Below are positions 45,241-57,769 of a stretch of 64,000 nt of DNA, in pieces (positions within the stretch are counted from its first letter, which is position 1; the number at the start of each line of letters is the position of its first letter). Below the pieces are notes generated by a model that saw only the letters and a list, made by a program, of their open reading frames with translations, had not been told where the DNA came from and did no database searches. This DNA is from Symbiodinium natans. Its lineage: Eukaryota; Sar; Dinophyceae; Suessiales; Symbiodiniaceae. The translations under genes and the position numbers were made by a program. The stretch lies in NCBI GenBank assembly GCA_905221605.1, contig CAJNDS010000491.1, positions 250,001-314,000 of the forward strand. The letters are read 5' to 3'.

Positions 45241-48200
45241 AAGCATCCTCACCCCTGCTTCTAAGGGCGGCACGAACAAACAAAACAACATCTGGAGAGC
45301 AAGAGCAGCCCGCCAACGCCTACTTCTGAGGGCGGCGCAGAATTGCACAGGTTCCAGAAGAAATTGTGCATGTGGTTGAAGAGATGATTAAAGAAAAAGA
45401 CGGAGAAAGAGGTTCTTTGAGCAACTTTAGCAGCCTAGTATTGAAAGCTGGGTAGAAAACTCCCAGGACAACATGATGCCTGTAGTCTGTGGTCAGACTA
45501 TCCCAATGAGTTGCTTACAGCAGAAGGACTCGAAAGAAGAATTGGAAATCCGTCACGGCAGCAGAATTGGGGATCTCCTTTCACATGCTGCGCAGGTCTC
45601 GACCAAGACGTGAACCAGAAACATGCAGGCGTTGCGCGCCACACATGTTGACACACCTGCTGGTACATTGTTGGGCGGCAGCATCGAGCAGAAGCACCCT
45701 GCTGCGGCAGAGGGCAATGTAAGCTTTGGGGCCGTGTAAAACAGACAAGGTGATCGACTGATTCGAGAGTCAGGCGATTCAGTTCTGCCTCCCTGTCTGT
45801 TGAGTCAGACCGATGCGCAAAAATCTGGCTCGTTGCTGTTAGTTTAACGTCCAGACGACGGACATGCAAGGACAATGTGCACTTTAAAATCATGCTCAAG
45901 GTGGCTGGAAGAGCAGCAGTTCTGTGTGGGCCTCCATTGCGGCACGCCGGAAGAGTCTCCAAGCAAGAGCCTTACAAGAACCATGGCCAGATGCTGAACA
46001 GGCATCGGGCAGCCACAACCCTGTTGAACTCCTGTGTGCACTGAGCACCTGGCACGGCAATGTATGGCGGGACAGGCAAGCGCAGAGGAAGTAAGGGAAT
46101 GCCCTCGCCGTACCTTAACGAAATCTGTCCCTGTTCCTGCTGTTGCTTGTGACGCTTATGCATGCTTATGCACATGTTCTAGGATCGGTGGCCCTTAGGA
46201 AGGTAAACAATGAGGTATAGCAGACTGCACAGGCTGCAAGCATGTCTGGCAGAATTCAGGTGACCTTCGCTCCTCAACGTTGCTTCCCTATCACAGATAT
46301 GTGCACACACACGCTCACGCCAAACTCGAAGACGACCACGACCTTTGGGTCTGACCTCCAGCCTTGGCACGGCATCCGCCCCCCGGCGCAGTTCACAGCT
46401 GCTTCAGGGGCGAATGGCCCAAGAAGACTTTGAGCATTGCCGCGGCTTGAACGCAAGGGCCCCAGCCCAGTCAAACAAGTATGACCGCCATCCATCCGAG
46501 GCCACTCAGTGAAGCGCAGCAGCGCACACGGCATAGACGTTGCGCTCTTGCACTGTGGCTGGTGCTTGCGCATGGGTACCGCCAGCATGTCACGAGGACT
46601 GCAAGTTCGGCGAAGCTTTCAGCTGGAAGCTGTCAGGAAGAAGGTCTAGCCACGCGGACGCCCCACTCTTCATGCTCTTACCCCACCCGTGCCTTCCTTG
46701 TGCAGCATCCAGATTCGTGCAAGAGCCGCAGCCAGATCATAGACAGGCATCGGATGGTCCCCAGGCTGTAGGGTCAGGCACTAGGGCAGAAACAGGGCTG
46801 CAATGGAGATGTTTCTCCGACAAAGTCCGCTGACCAGGCACGGCCATGAACGAAAGCAAGGATGCAAGGGCCTGATGCAACAATATGGCGGGAACTCTTT
46901 GAGCTTATATGCAAGCCGTCTCTACTGTTGCTTATTTAGAACCCGCGCTGTCACAGGGTCACTCGATGACATACACTACAATATATCGCACTGGCAGGTC
47001 AGCCACGCAGCTTCTGCTGTGACTGTGGTAATCCCGCGTGTGCAGTTGCTGCTGTTGCTTCTGCAAGAAAGGTCGTTAGTAGCTTTGCAGGGAGAGCATG
47101 GGCAGGAAGGCCTAAAGTAAGTTTCTTCCATTCGTACCCTGAGTTCATCCCCACGGAGGAGTACAGGAGACCCGGGCGAGGAGACTAGTATGATTAGAAA
47201 GGCTAACACCTCCACAAACCCTCGACCGGGAAAGGAATCCTTCCTCGGCCTCCCAGAGCCCTCAGACCTGTCGCGGAGAGCGCGGTCGCGGTGACTCTAC
47301 AACCACTGCTGCCACGTGCTCTTTGGCTCAAACAAGAAAGATGCTGCAGGCGCGCGCATCTCGAGAAGAAGCGCTCCCCGCCCAAAATCTTGGCGGCTTG
47401 TTGCGCAGATACCAAAAGAAAGCTGAACTTGCAAGCCTCGAAACTCCTCAACCCCCCAGTAGATCGTCATCTAAGACAATGCACGTTACCGGAAAGGCTT
47501 TTTCCGCAATGTGATCGAGGGAACCGAGTGTCGGCGTACTAAAGTTACTAAAGGGCATGCAGCGGAGCATGCCAGTGGCTGGAGACTCTGGAAATCCTGG
47601 CGGGTTGTGCAGCTGTGCACTTTGTGCACTTTGTGCACTTTGGTGCCAGCTTTGAGGCCATGTGAAGCTGCAAGGTGCCAGGAGGCCACGGCGGCCACGG
47701 AGCTGCCTGAGACGGCACCCCAGCACACATTCGGTTCACGTGCGGGGTACCGATACCGGTACTGCATGTGGCATGGACGCGATCCTCTCGAACGCAGCAA
47801 GTGTCCGCATTCTGAGTCGCGGGCAGGTTTAATTCAGCTGAAGCAGGGGGCAGGCGCCTTGACAATTGCTTGGAGCCTAGGCCGTCTCGAGGTCCCCGGA
47901 AGCTGTGGCGGATAAGCACCCGCCCGATCTGTGGCAAGCGCGCGGCTTTGGGGAACACGCCTCCCCTGCAAGGCTCAGTGCTTTGCATTGTGGAGACCTC
48001 CTAACCCTGTCTGCGTGTAGGTTGGCGGCCGGCTGTCTACGGTTCCTCAAATCCCCGGAGCTGTCCTGTCACAGCCGGGGCTGGGGGTTAAAAACAAGCA
48101 CGTCATGCTATGCAGTGGTCAGCACTGCACGAGCAGCAGTCGCTGGAGCTGCAAAGACTTAAGTCTGGATGCTTTTTCTCTGGAAAGGAATGGAGCTACG

Positions 48201-49074
48201 GCAAAGGGCATGCAGGCTGCCCATGCTGAGGCTTAGCTTCAGAGCCGGCCTAAACCCTGAGCCTTTAAGCCTTAAGCCTGCAACCCTACAACAAGGGCCC
48301 AGAACTGTCCAGAGCAGGGATTGAAGGCTTGCCTTGCATTGTCGGTGCGAAGAAGTGTCGTGTGGGTACTTGCGCATCGGCCGCACTTGAGGCATGAGGC
48401 AACAATGTGAACCTACCTTACGTCAGGCAGGCTTGCACTTGCGCACAGCGTTGCCTAGCGGTGTGGGACAGGAAGAGATTCAGCGATGCTTGCATCCAGC
48501 CGGTTTCCATTTTATCCTGCAGCATACTCAATAGGTGTGGTGGTGCTGAAGGCACGCTTCACAGCTACACCACCGAGAACGGTGCCGATTGCACCTGCAG
48601 CGCTCCCGTTCCGGACCCTTCACGGTGCGGCAAAAGCAGCTGCTGCATTGCAAGGTGCACGCTTGGTCAAGGGAACGTACTCATTCACACATCCGCACCC
48701 AAGTCACATGCGTCTGGCTTGAGTCTGGGGCACGAAGAGAACATGCAAGCTCTGGTAGTTTTGCCTTAACGGTCCTTGAACAGATAGTGCAAGTGTCTCG
48801 ATGGTCAAAAAGAGAAGTTCGTCAGCCATGCAAGTTGCTGATCGTGTTCCATCTCCGACATCCAGAGCACCAGGTATCCAACTAGTTGGTCCGCTGTTCA
48901 GGCTTTCCCGGTGAAGGCTGTTTACTGCTTTCCGATTTCCCCGCGTGGATCACGGGCTGTCACAGCGATGTGCCCGCAGTGTCCGAAGCAGCACTGAACC
49001 CTTCACTCTTGTAAAGGCGAACCACAGGCACATGCTGGGCTTCGCATGGTATGGCGGGCCTCACGCAGCGTCTG
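45241..49074. other. no supported gene
   Basis: Only short frames. The stretch at 47612-47642 repeats TGTGCACTT three times. No exon chain was found. Confidence 0.4.
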
Positions 49075-49405
49075 CCTCCATGCATCCTCAAAGACAAGGT
49101 TTCCGTTCCTCTTCAATCAACTGCAAAGTCTGCTTGACCGCCTCCGCATTGTGACTACCATGGTTCCGAAAGCTCTTGATGGACTTTCTGCGGATTTCCT
49201 CTCGCCCGCAAGCATCGACTTTCTGCCAAGAGCACGCCGCCTGGCAGCAGACACGCCAGCCAAGCCCAGCTTGGACAACGTGCCTGACATTGTCTCCCTG
49301 GCCAGGAAGCTTCAAAAACCGGACAAAGTGGAGTCTTTTCCCAAACACGACATGGATATCTCCGAGGAGACACTGGCCCCTAATCTCAAGAACTTGCAAA
49401 ACTGA
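49075..49405 (+). CDS. candidate exon or short gene, plus strand
   Basis: Open plus-strand frame reading FNQLQSLLDRLRIVTTMVPK, ADFLSPASIDFLPRARRLAA, DNVPDIVSLARKLQKPDKVE and DMDISEETLAPNLKNLQN, then TGA at 49403-49405. Third codon positions favour G and C, unlike the opposite strand. Start and family are unknown. Confidence 0.35.
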
Positions 49406-51480
49406 AAGCCGATGAATCGAAGCGAGGTCAATCCCGACACGTCACAGTCGAAAGGAGGCCCTTCTTGTGCCTTTGTGTGGGGGCAACGATGCCAAGCTTC
49501 GACTGGCGAAGAACACTATGCGGTAGACCCACGAGAGGCCAACATGATCGTGGCTATCCATGCAAGCTTCCCAAGTTGGAAAGGCTTGCACACAGCAGCG
49601 CATTCTGAGAGGCGAAGGGCCAGTTGCAGGGCCCAGCGCGCCCATTGAGCCGCACACACTTGGACAGACACATAGCTCTGGAGGACTGCTGGGGCGCTGG
49701 CCTTTGTAGTGATGCCTTGAGATTTTCAGACGCCACGTTAGGCTGCCTAGCTGCCCAGCCGAACAACACATGTCTGGTCCAAACTGTGAGAAACAAAGCC
49801 TCTAAAGCTCCAAGCCCAGTCTTGGCTTCTGTTTATCTTGAGTGCGCCTTTCGGGTCTTTTGAGACATCGGAGAGGTTGGCAGAGACTCTGCTCACACCT
49901 GGCAGCGCAGAGAACGAAGAACGAACAGGCTTCACAAGGCGGGCGGAGCTCAAGGAGCTCAAGTGCAGCAAAAAGCAGCGCCGACGACGAGGGTAGCAGA
50001 TTCCAAAGCCGGGTGGTTTTTTTGTGTGTGAGTGCCAACAAGGCTCTGGAACCATCACGCAGCTTTCAGGAACTGTCGAAGAAAGAAGGCCTTGCTGGAT
50101 CTGATGAACAGACTTCTTTCGCCGCTTTCGAGGACACATTCTTCCTACATCTCAAGACCTCGGCTCTCTTGGATTCCAGATTCCCCTCAAGAGCATTCCT
50201 CAGTGTGTTGAGCGTGCTATGCATCTTTGAAACTGAGTTTACAACCACTGCTAGGGGCAGGAGATGGCAGGAATGTGCTGGAGATTTTCCCGCCCACGAA
50301 GCACTCAAGTTCAGAGTAACTTTCGAGATGGCGCTCCATTTCCCACGTACCTGCAATGATGGAATCTACAAAGTCCGCCCCGCTACGGATGGTGCATGCA
50401 CGTTGCTGCTTTCTTCCGGGATGAGTTCCGATAGTGATGCAGTCGCAACAGCATATGAGAAACGTTGCAGTTTGACTCAGGGCTGCAACTGAGAACGGGC
50501 CAGGACACAGCGGAATGATTTGCGCAACATGACGAACTCACATGTCAGCATGCTCAGAATCACATTCATGCAAAGAAGGCGGCATGGGTGTCGAGATCAC
50601 CACCCAAAAGCCTCAGTTGCTCTCCTCGCTCGGGTCTCCTGCACGATCGCTGGAGTGCCCCTGAAGTGCCCACCCCACGCCTGCAAAGAAGCGACACACA
50701 TCGGGTGCAGCGATTTGAAGATGGGGCCTTACCTGGTTCCAGGGGTTTCTGTCCTGCACGGCTGAACAGGGCTCCTGCCGGACAAGTTTTGCTCACATGT
50801 GTTCGCTCCGAAGGAGAAGCTCGTCGACACCTACCCGGTGACTGCGCCCTGTTAAGCAGCCCGGCTGAACATGGGGCTGGGTACAGCAAACTCCTGAGTT
50901 GTGTTCCAAAGGACGACACCTTGCCAAGCATCCTTGGACACCTGTTTTTTGAAAGATCTGCATGGTCTGCATGCTGCATCTCTTGAGCATGCTTGTCTGG
51001 TTTGCGCTTGTTGCTGATTTGTTTTCAAACCTTTGTGGCACGTACAGCCAACCTCTTCACCGCGACGCATGGCGCTGGAAGGAGTGGAAACAGGCAGCCA
51101 GCGCATCCGTTCGCATTCACAAGCACAAAAGTGCAACCACCAACTTCAACATTCGACAAAGAGCATCTCGTTAACGCAAGCACGAGTCGACGCTGTATGT
51201 AGGAACAAACTAGCAAGTGGCTCGTCCACGCCAACTGTGTCAACATTCCGGGCAACCCGAGCGAAGTAATGAGCGAAGGCTAAAGTGACGAAAGCAAAAT
51301 TAGATGAAAAACCCTTCCCTCAAAGTTGCGCACATACCACTTTGTTCTTAGCGTAGCTGCGTGCCTGTTGACATGCCTGGCTCCTTCCTTGTCTTATATG
51401 CTGAAATTCTCTGATCATTTGAGCCTTGCAATCACCATGCATCAAATTGTTGTAGCATGTCTGAAACTGCACGTCCACAC
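49406..51480. other. one long plus frame, otherwise unassigned
   Basis: A 216-codon plus frame at 49842-50492 contains SFQELSKKEGLAGSDEQTSF and AFEDTFFLHLKTSALLDSRF, with coding-like composition in its second half, but no splice signals or family were recognised. The rest shows nothing supportable. Confidence 0.3.
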
Positions 51481-51497
51481 TCACACCGGCTGCCGGA

Positions 51498-51775
51498 TCA
51501 AAAAAACTAAAAATGGATCAAAAAAATCACGCAGCCCAGGATCAAAAAACAAATAAAAAAGGATCAAAAAGAAAATAAACTTCGAACGTTCGAGTACTAA
51601 AACTCGAGTTTTGGTACGTTTTCGGAACCTGATCGAAGACCCTCTCACACGAAACGCGCGTCGAGGCGCTACAACTCGAGTTTTGGACAGTTTTTCCGGG
51701 CACGATTGACGACCCTCCCTCTCACACGAAACGCATCTCGAGACGCCAAAAACTCCAGTGTTGGTACGTTTTCGG
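51498..51775. repeat. GGATCAAAAA repeats followed by 75-bp tandem repeats
   Basis: Four GGATCAAAAA units lie in 51498-51576. From about 51599 a unit near ACTCGAGTTTTGGTACGTTT ... CTCTCACACGAAACGC follows, about 72-77 bp long: two full degenerate copies and the start of a third that ends at 51775. Confidence 0.75.
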
Positions 51776-52510
51776 ATATTAATAATAACATAACATATCA
51801 CATATTATAAAATATAATACATTTTGTTATCATGGAATATATAATATAATATTTTAAAAAAATTTAAACGGCAATATAATATAATATACAAAAATCGATA
51901 TAGTATAAGATATGATGTAAAATACATTTGGTGTAAAAGACATTATAAAAACTATAATATAATACAATGGAATATAATATAATATATAATACAATACAAT
52001 ACAATATAACAGTTATACTAAAATATCATATAATAGAAGCTATTTCATTTACAGTACATAACAGAAAATATATAATATTCAATATTTAATGTCTACTATA
52101 TATTATTTAATGTATATATATATATTATAATAGATATGTATACACCCCCGGGCCGAAAGTTTCGACCCACGGCACATGTTGGATGGCATGCAGACAGTGA
52201 AGGCTCCCGCGGAGTAGCGGAGTGCCGAGAAGTAGCGTTTGTCCCTATGCCTGCTAGCGGAGAAATTAATACCCCGTTTTAAAAATATAGTACTATAGAA
52301 GCTCCGGAGGAGAGCCCCAGGCTCAGTCTATGGGGAAGAGGGCGGGGCACAAGTGTCAGGACCCCTAGATGTCGGTGGGTCGAACTATTGGCCCGGAGCA
52401 GTAAATATATAATACATGATATTTCATATCTAAGACCTACTTTTTAATATAAAACACATGATAATGGTAATGTATAATCAATAACATATAACATACAGTA
52501 ATATATAATT
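51776..52510. other. AT-rich block interrupted by a GC-balanced insert
   Basis: 51776-52142 and 52397-52510 are almost pure A/T with ATAATATAAT words; no frame or gene is visible. The segment between them is a separate element. It could be a decayed organelle insert or AT satellite. Confidence 0.7.
52148..52396. mobile_element. 249-bp MITE-like element with terminal inverted repeats
   Basis: The left end reads CCGGGCCGAAAGTTTCGACC then CAC. The reverse complement of the right end (52375-52396) reads CCGGGCCAATAGTTCGACCC then AC. About 20 of 23 positions match. The element is non-coding and of balanced base content, set into the AT-rich block, as expected for a small non-autonomous DNA transposon. 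No clear target-site duplication could be fixed. Confidence 0.65.
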
Positions 52511-52514
52511 TATT

Positions 52515-52543
52515 AATACGAGTAGTAGTAATAATAGTAATCA

Positions 52544-52576
<33 letters not shown>

Positions 52577-52765
52577 AAGTAGTAGTAGTAGTAGTAGGAG
52601 TACTAGCAGTAGCGGTAGCAGTTGCAGTAGCAGTAGTAGTAGTAGTAGTAGTAGTAGTAATAATAATAGTAGTAGAAGTAGTGTCGTAGTAGTAGTAGTA
52701 GTAGTAGTAGTAGTAAGTAGTAGTAATAGCAGTAGTAGTAGTAGTCGCAGGAGAAATAATTGTAA

Positions 52766-52800
<35 letters not shown>

Positions 52801-52873
52801 AGAATAATAATCGCAGCAGTAGCAGCAGTAGCTTTCATAGTAGTCGTAGTAGTAGTAGTCGTAGTCGTAGTAA

Positions 52874-52919
<46 letters not shown>

Positions 52920-52921
52920 TA

Positions 52922-52960
<39 letters not shown>

Positions 52961-53035
52961 AAGTAGTAGTAGCAGTAGTAGTAGTAGTCGTAGTAGAAGT
53001 TATAAAAGTGATAGTAGTAGTACTAGTACAAGTAC

Positions 53036-53084
<49 letters not shown>

Positions 53085-53112
53085 CGTCGTAATGGTAGTA
53101 GTAAGTACCAGC

Positions 53113-53155
<43 letters not shown>

Positions 53156-53506
53156 ATAGTAGTAGTAGTAGTAGCAGTAACAGCAGCAGCAAGAGTAGCA
53201 GGAGTAGTAGTAGTAGTAATAGTAGTAGTAGTAGTAGTAGTAGTAGTAATAGTAGTAGTAGTAGTAGTAGTAATAGTAATAGTAGTAGTGTTGTCGTAGT
53301 AGTAGTAGTAGTAGTAGTAGTAGTACTAGTAGTACTAGTAGAATAATAGTAATAATCATAGTAAAAGTAATAGTAATAGTAGTAGTAGTAGTAGTAGTAG
53401 TAGTAGGAGTAGTAGTAGTAGTAGTAGTAATAGTAAGAATAGTAGGAGTAGGAGTAGGAGTAGGAGTAGGAGTAGGAGTAGGAGTAGGAGTAGGAGTAGT
53501 CGTAGC

Positions 53507-53537
<31 letters not shown>

Positions 53538-53755
53538 ATAGTAATAGTAGTAGTAGTAATAATAAGAGTAGTAGTAGTAGTAGTAGCAATAGCAGTAGCA
53601 GTAGCACTAGCAGCAGCAGTAGCAGTAGCAGTAGCGGCAGCAGTAGCAGTAGCAGTAATATTAGTAGTAATAGTAGTAGTAGTAGTAGTAGTAGTAGTAA
53701 TCGTAATGGTGGTAATACTAGCAGTAATAATTATAGCAATAGGAGTGGTAGCAGT
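52515..53755. repeat. 1.2-kb AGT/ACT trinucleotide array
   Basis: Hundreds of AGT units with AAT, AGC, AGG and CGT variants, including AGGAGT (53440-53497) and AGCAGT (53585-53655) sub-blocks. Every frame that crosses it translates to single-residue runs (Thr, Leu, Tyr, Ser, Val), so none is treated as a gene. Confidence 0.95.
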
Positions 53756-54247
53756 GCATCCGCGCATGCTTGGCCAACGCACCTTGATGGGCCAGTTATT
53801 CAATATTTTCAATTTTGTCCATCGATCCTGTTTGGCAGATGTGTTTTTGCGACGAGCAAGAAACCGAGCTTAGAGCTCGACGACCCGCGGGCGGTTTTTG
53901 AGTGGTCTCTTACTGTGTCACCCGATCTGTCCAGATCGATTTGTGCGTTCAGAGCAGGCCAGCTTGAGCGTTTTCTCACTTGGCAGCAGGCGAAGTTCTT
54001 CCTGCGAGAGTAAACACCCATGCAGGAAAGTTGGTGCAAAGCGGGCAACTTGGCAACTGCTTGGCCGAACGCGCAATCAGGATCACGTCGATATCTTGAA
54101 GAGTCTTTCCAGCATCCGCAAGAAGACCATTGTGAGAACTGTGGATTTTCAGAACATTGCATAATTGCCGTCCAATCATTGGCAGGGAGGATGCATCCCT
54201 GCATCATCTCTCCTGGCTTGCATAGCTCGGATGGCAGCAAGTGGCAG

Positions 54248-54312
54248 ATTTTTTTCAAGTGGACGCCTCTTTACCACATCAGTAGCACAGTAAGCCGTTC
54301 TTGTAGGTCTCG
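54248..54312 (+). repeat. dispersed repeat, copy 1
   Basis: The reverse complement of 57770-57840 matches here over about 60 bases: TTTTTTCAAGTGGACGCCTC, TTTACCACATCAG and a GTAAGCCGTTCTTG end. On the minus strand it translates to TDVVKRRPLEKNLPL. Confidence 0.65.
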
Positions 54313-54569
54313 TAACGCCATGAGAAGCAAGAAGAACAAGAAAACGAAACACCACCAACGCTCGCCATGTTGAAGTCGCCACTGGCTGACCACCATGGGG
54401 CACGTTCGGCCTACCCTTCTGCTGGAAGGGTTGGCCCTGTCCTAATGGCTTCTATTGTGACCTTGCGATGGATGACCGATTGTTGAAGGCGTGGCAATCC
54501 GGTATGGCTTGCATGGATGTGCTTTTGGACTCATTGCCAGCGATGTGGCCGAATACAACGGACATCTGC

Positions 54570-54915
54570 CTCCAGAAGGCCTAGAAGTGCTTTTGGCTTA
54601 TCAAACTGTTGCCTAAACCCTCCCGGAAGTTCAAAAGTGATTGAGCTTCTTAAACTGCTGCCTGAAACTTCTCCGGAAGATCCAGCAGTGGGTCGCCTCT
54701 CCAACTGCCCAAATATTTCCTGAAGGGCTTAGCAGTGGGTAGACCTCTTAAAGTGATGCCTCAAATATCTTCAGAAATGATGAGGCCTCTCAAACTGCTG
54801 CCCAAACAAAACTGCTGTCTAAACCCTTCTTGGAAGGCTCAGAAGCAGACTTTTTAAACTGCTGCCTAAAACCTCTAAGAAGGCAGTTAGTAGACCTCTC
54901 AAACTGCTAGAAGGC
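54570..54915. repeat. minisatellite, about 55-70 bp unit
   Basis: Repeated phrase: AAACTGCTGCCTAAAC, a CTTCTnGGAAGG-type box, CCAGCAGTGGGT, and AGACCTCTC. Five to six drifting copies. A further piece lies at 56893-56965. Confidence 0.7.
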
Positions 54916-57138
54916 CCAAACTTAAGGAAGATCAACACAGCGATCGGCCCATTGTCAGGATTTCCGCTTCTGCAGCAAAAAAGATTGATCTCTGTACGTC
55001 TGCCACGCTACCAGCAGCATTGTTAAAGCAAACGCTCAATAGCACCGTGGGAAGAGCGCCTGGAGCAAACCCAATTTGCATGCCAAAAACGGTCATGCAA
55101 GCTGGAACTAAAGGATCACTCTGTTTGCTCCTCCATGCGCCTTTACCGGAAATTTCTGTCTTTTGCGCCTGCCGATGCTCGATCGAACAAAGACCTTAAA
55201 CAGGTCTTGGTTCAATCTGAAGGTATGATCTGCCGATCGACGCCCCCCTTTTTGGTCTGCCCAGCTGGCCGCGGAAGTCCAGACCCACATGTGCTTGTGA
55301 TTCAACTTATTTGACAACGCATAGGCAACAACTTCGTGCATAAAGAACCTGTGAAAAGTTGCAGAGGTCACAAAAATGCCAGTTTTACTCCGATCCAGAC
55401 CACTGGATGGGGGTGCTTGCTGGCTAGTCATTCAAAAAGGGGTCCCTTTGGGCAGCCGGGCTGCCTGTCGTCTTGAACTTTCCTCAAAATCGCATTGCAG
55501 AGCATGTTGTTTTGCATGGCTTGCAGTGTGCTTGGAAGTGTTTCGCGCTTACTTTCTTCTGACACTGTGCAGCTTTGAGAAACACCCAAGGTGGCAGACA
55601 AGTTCGAAGAGGGCGTTTTAGCACGCTTTCCTGATTTTTTGGTTCTTCGTGCTGACTTCCTTGGCCGCTGTTGACAGATTAGTGACGTATTGCGGGACAA
55701 CAGACAGGCTTGCGACAACTCCTCCTTCTCAACCTTCCACGCAGGGATACCAGTCGGAAGTACTGACTACAGCTCCCTGTTCTCGGAAGACATCACTGTC
55801 ACGTACCCAGTCGTAGCCATCGTTTTCAACATAAAACTTGCTGTGACTCGGATTGCATCGACACCCTGCACGCACTTCACGTGCTACTGCGGTCATGTCA
55901 GTTGTTGAAAAAAACGCACAAGCTCCCTTCAACTGCGTTCCAGTCTTGGATGTGCGGGCGTGCAACGCCGCACTGGCAAGGGTAGTGGCTAAAAGACCCT
56001 TAAATCTTTTCTCACACGAAGGACGCAAATTCGACATGGGGTTGCCGTGGCAGCACAGTTTTTACCAGAAGCTGAGAAGTTGCTTGGTTGGGTCCTACTG
56101 GCAGCATTATACCAAGCAGGCCGGGCGCAGCACGCCAATCATGCACCTGAGCCTCCAGGTACCGTCTAAAACATCCGGATTGGTTGGAAGGGTCCATAGC
56201 AATGAAGTGCTGCGGGCCGGAGTAAGAGTTTGACTGCTGTGTGCCTGTTAGGACAGCAGAGTTACCGGCCAACACAGTCAGGTACCAGGCACACAGCAGC
56301 AAAAAGGGAAGGTACAAAATGGCCCAATATCCCAGGCCAGCACGCGCCCCATCTGGCCATGTCAAACAGAACCTGGGGCCGCAGTCAGCAGATTCCTCCT
56401 TCTTCGATTTACAGCTTTCCGTGCTAACCTTCTTTGCACGAGTGGCTACATGATGGTGGTTTTGATGATCTGGCAAACTCTCGCATTTTACGTCCGCATG
56501 CTCTGCACTGCTTGATTACACCTGGATTTCTGCGACGACCTCGAGTACTGAGCGCAGGGACACATAGACGTTTGGTGCTCTGGTCTTGCGGGTTGCTGCT
56601 GGTTGGTTGTGTTTTGTGGTTGTTTTGGTGTGTTTGCTTTGGTTTTCGCACCTGCTCTGTTTCACCCCTCGTGTTGAGATCCACAAGAACGGCCGTAGTA
56701 AAAGAGGCATCGGTCCAAACAAAAAAAATCTGACACTCAGGAGGAGACTGTGAGCGAACCTGTGTAATCATTCTACCGTGTGAGTCCTGCCTCATCAAAA
56801 ACCTCGCCAATCCGGCAGGTTCAGGTTGTCTGGCAAGGAGACGGTACACGGTAGCTGTAAAAAGCGCTATGCTGTTGAACGCCCTGTTCTGTGCGCAAAC
56901 TGCTGAAACCTTCTCTGGAAGGCCCAGAAGCGATCAGGTCTCTCTGACTGTTGCCTAAGACTTTCCCAGGACATGAAGCTGGGTTTATATTACTGAGTGT
57001 ATACTAGGTTCCTTTTTCAAAAATGGTGAGTGTATATACTGGGTGTCCTTCCAGGGGTACAAGAAGTATAAACCCTACTTCATAAGGCTTCCAGGGCTTG
57101 GTAGTTTAATAGGGCTTCAATAGGGCGTCAATAGGGCG
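54916..57138. other. no supported gene
   Basis: Frames are short. On the minus strand near 56690-56760 one reads QIFFVWTDASFTTAVLVDL, which resembles the first motif of YR-element RNase H, without the rest. Minisatellite remnant at 56893-56965. Confidence 0.35.
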
Positions 57139-57165
57139 TCAATAGGGCGTCAATCGGGCGCAGGA
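57112..57165. repeat. 11-nt tandem repeat
   Basis: Unit AATAGGGCGTC, four copies with two variants (AATAGGGCTTC, AATCGGGCGCA). Confidence 0.85.
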
Positions 57166-57522
57166 TCGTGTCTTCCCGCTGCCGGGCGCACCCGTTATGA
57201 ATACAGCAGTACGATTAGCGGCCAGGCCGTACGAGCACGCTCCCAGCAGCGCTGCCAGGTGTCCGTCCGCCCCCCAAAAGGTATCACAGAGGCGCGTAGG
57301 AAGGCGGGACCAACCGCGAGCGGACCAAGCTAAGCGTGCCAAGCCGATAGGCTCCCGGTACCTGGGAAGCACATGAGCCAAGTGCCAGCCAGCAGCCTTG
57401 GAGCTCTTGTGCCGTCTCAAAAATCGGCCACTGCGCGGGGCTGTAAAAATATGGTCTCTTGCAAGCAGCGAGGCCCGCCCTATGGCCATGGGGTCGAGCT
57501 TCAAAACTTTCAGCGCAGACAC
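57139..57522 (-). pseudogene. truncated P-loop NTPase frame
   Basis: The minus-strand frame reads HLAALLGACSYGLAANRTAV, FITGAPGSGKTRSCARLTPY and stops in the tandem repeat at 57139. GAPGSGKT is a perfect Walker A motif preceded by hydrophobic VFIT, as in helicases and AAA proteins. The Walker B motif and all later domains are missing, so this is a fragment, perhaps of a mobile-element helicase (inference). Confidence 0.45.
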
Positions 57523-57769
57523 AAGGAGCCTATGTGACGCCCGGACTCACATAGTGCCGATGGCAGCATTGTGTAGCCACACCAGCCCCTTGCCTGCCCC
57601 CGCTTGCAGGGGGGGGCGCCCTTTCTGGCACTCTGTGTGCATTGTGCCTTTGTGCGCGTTCGTGCCTTTCTTTCAGTGCGCTTGCAACGCCTCTGCACTA
57701 GCGGTTTCTTCTTTGTAGCCACGACTTCTTTACACTCGCTGGCTTGTACAGTTTGGCTCTCAAAGTAGA

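Noticed and set aside
52437-53812. 251-, 270- and 112-codon frames of poly-Thr, Leu, Tyr or Ser
   Set aside because: Translation of the AGT array only.
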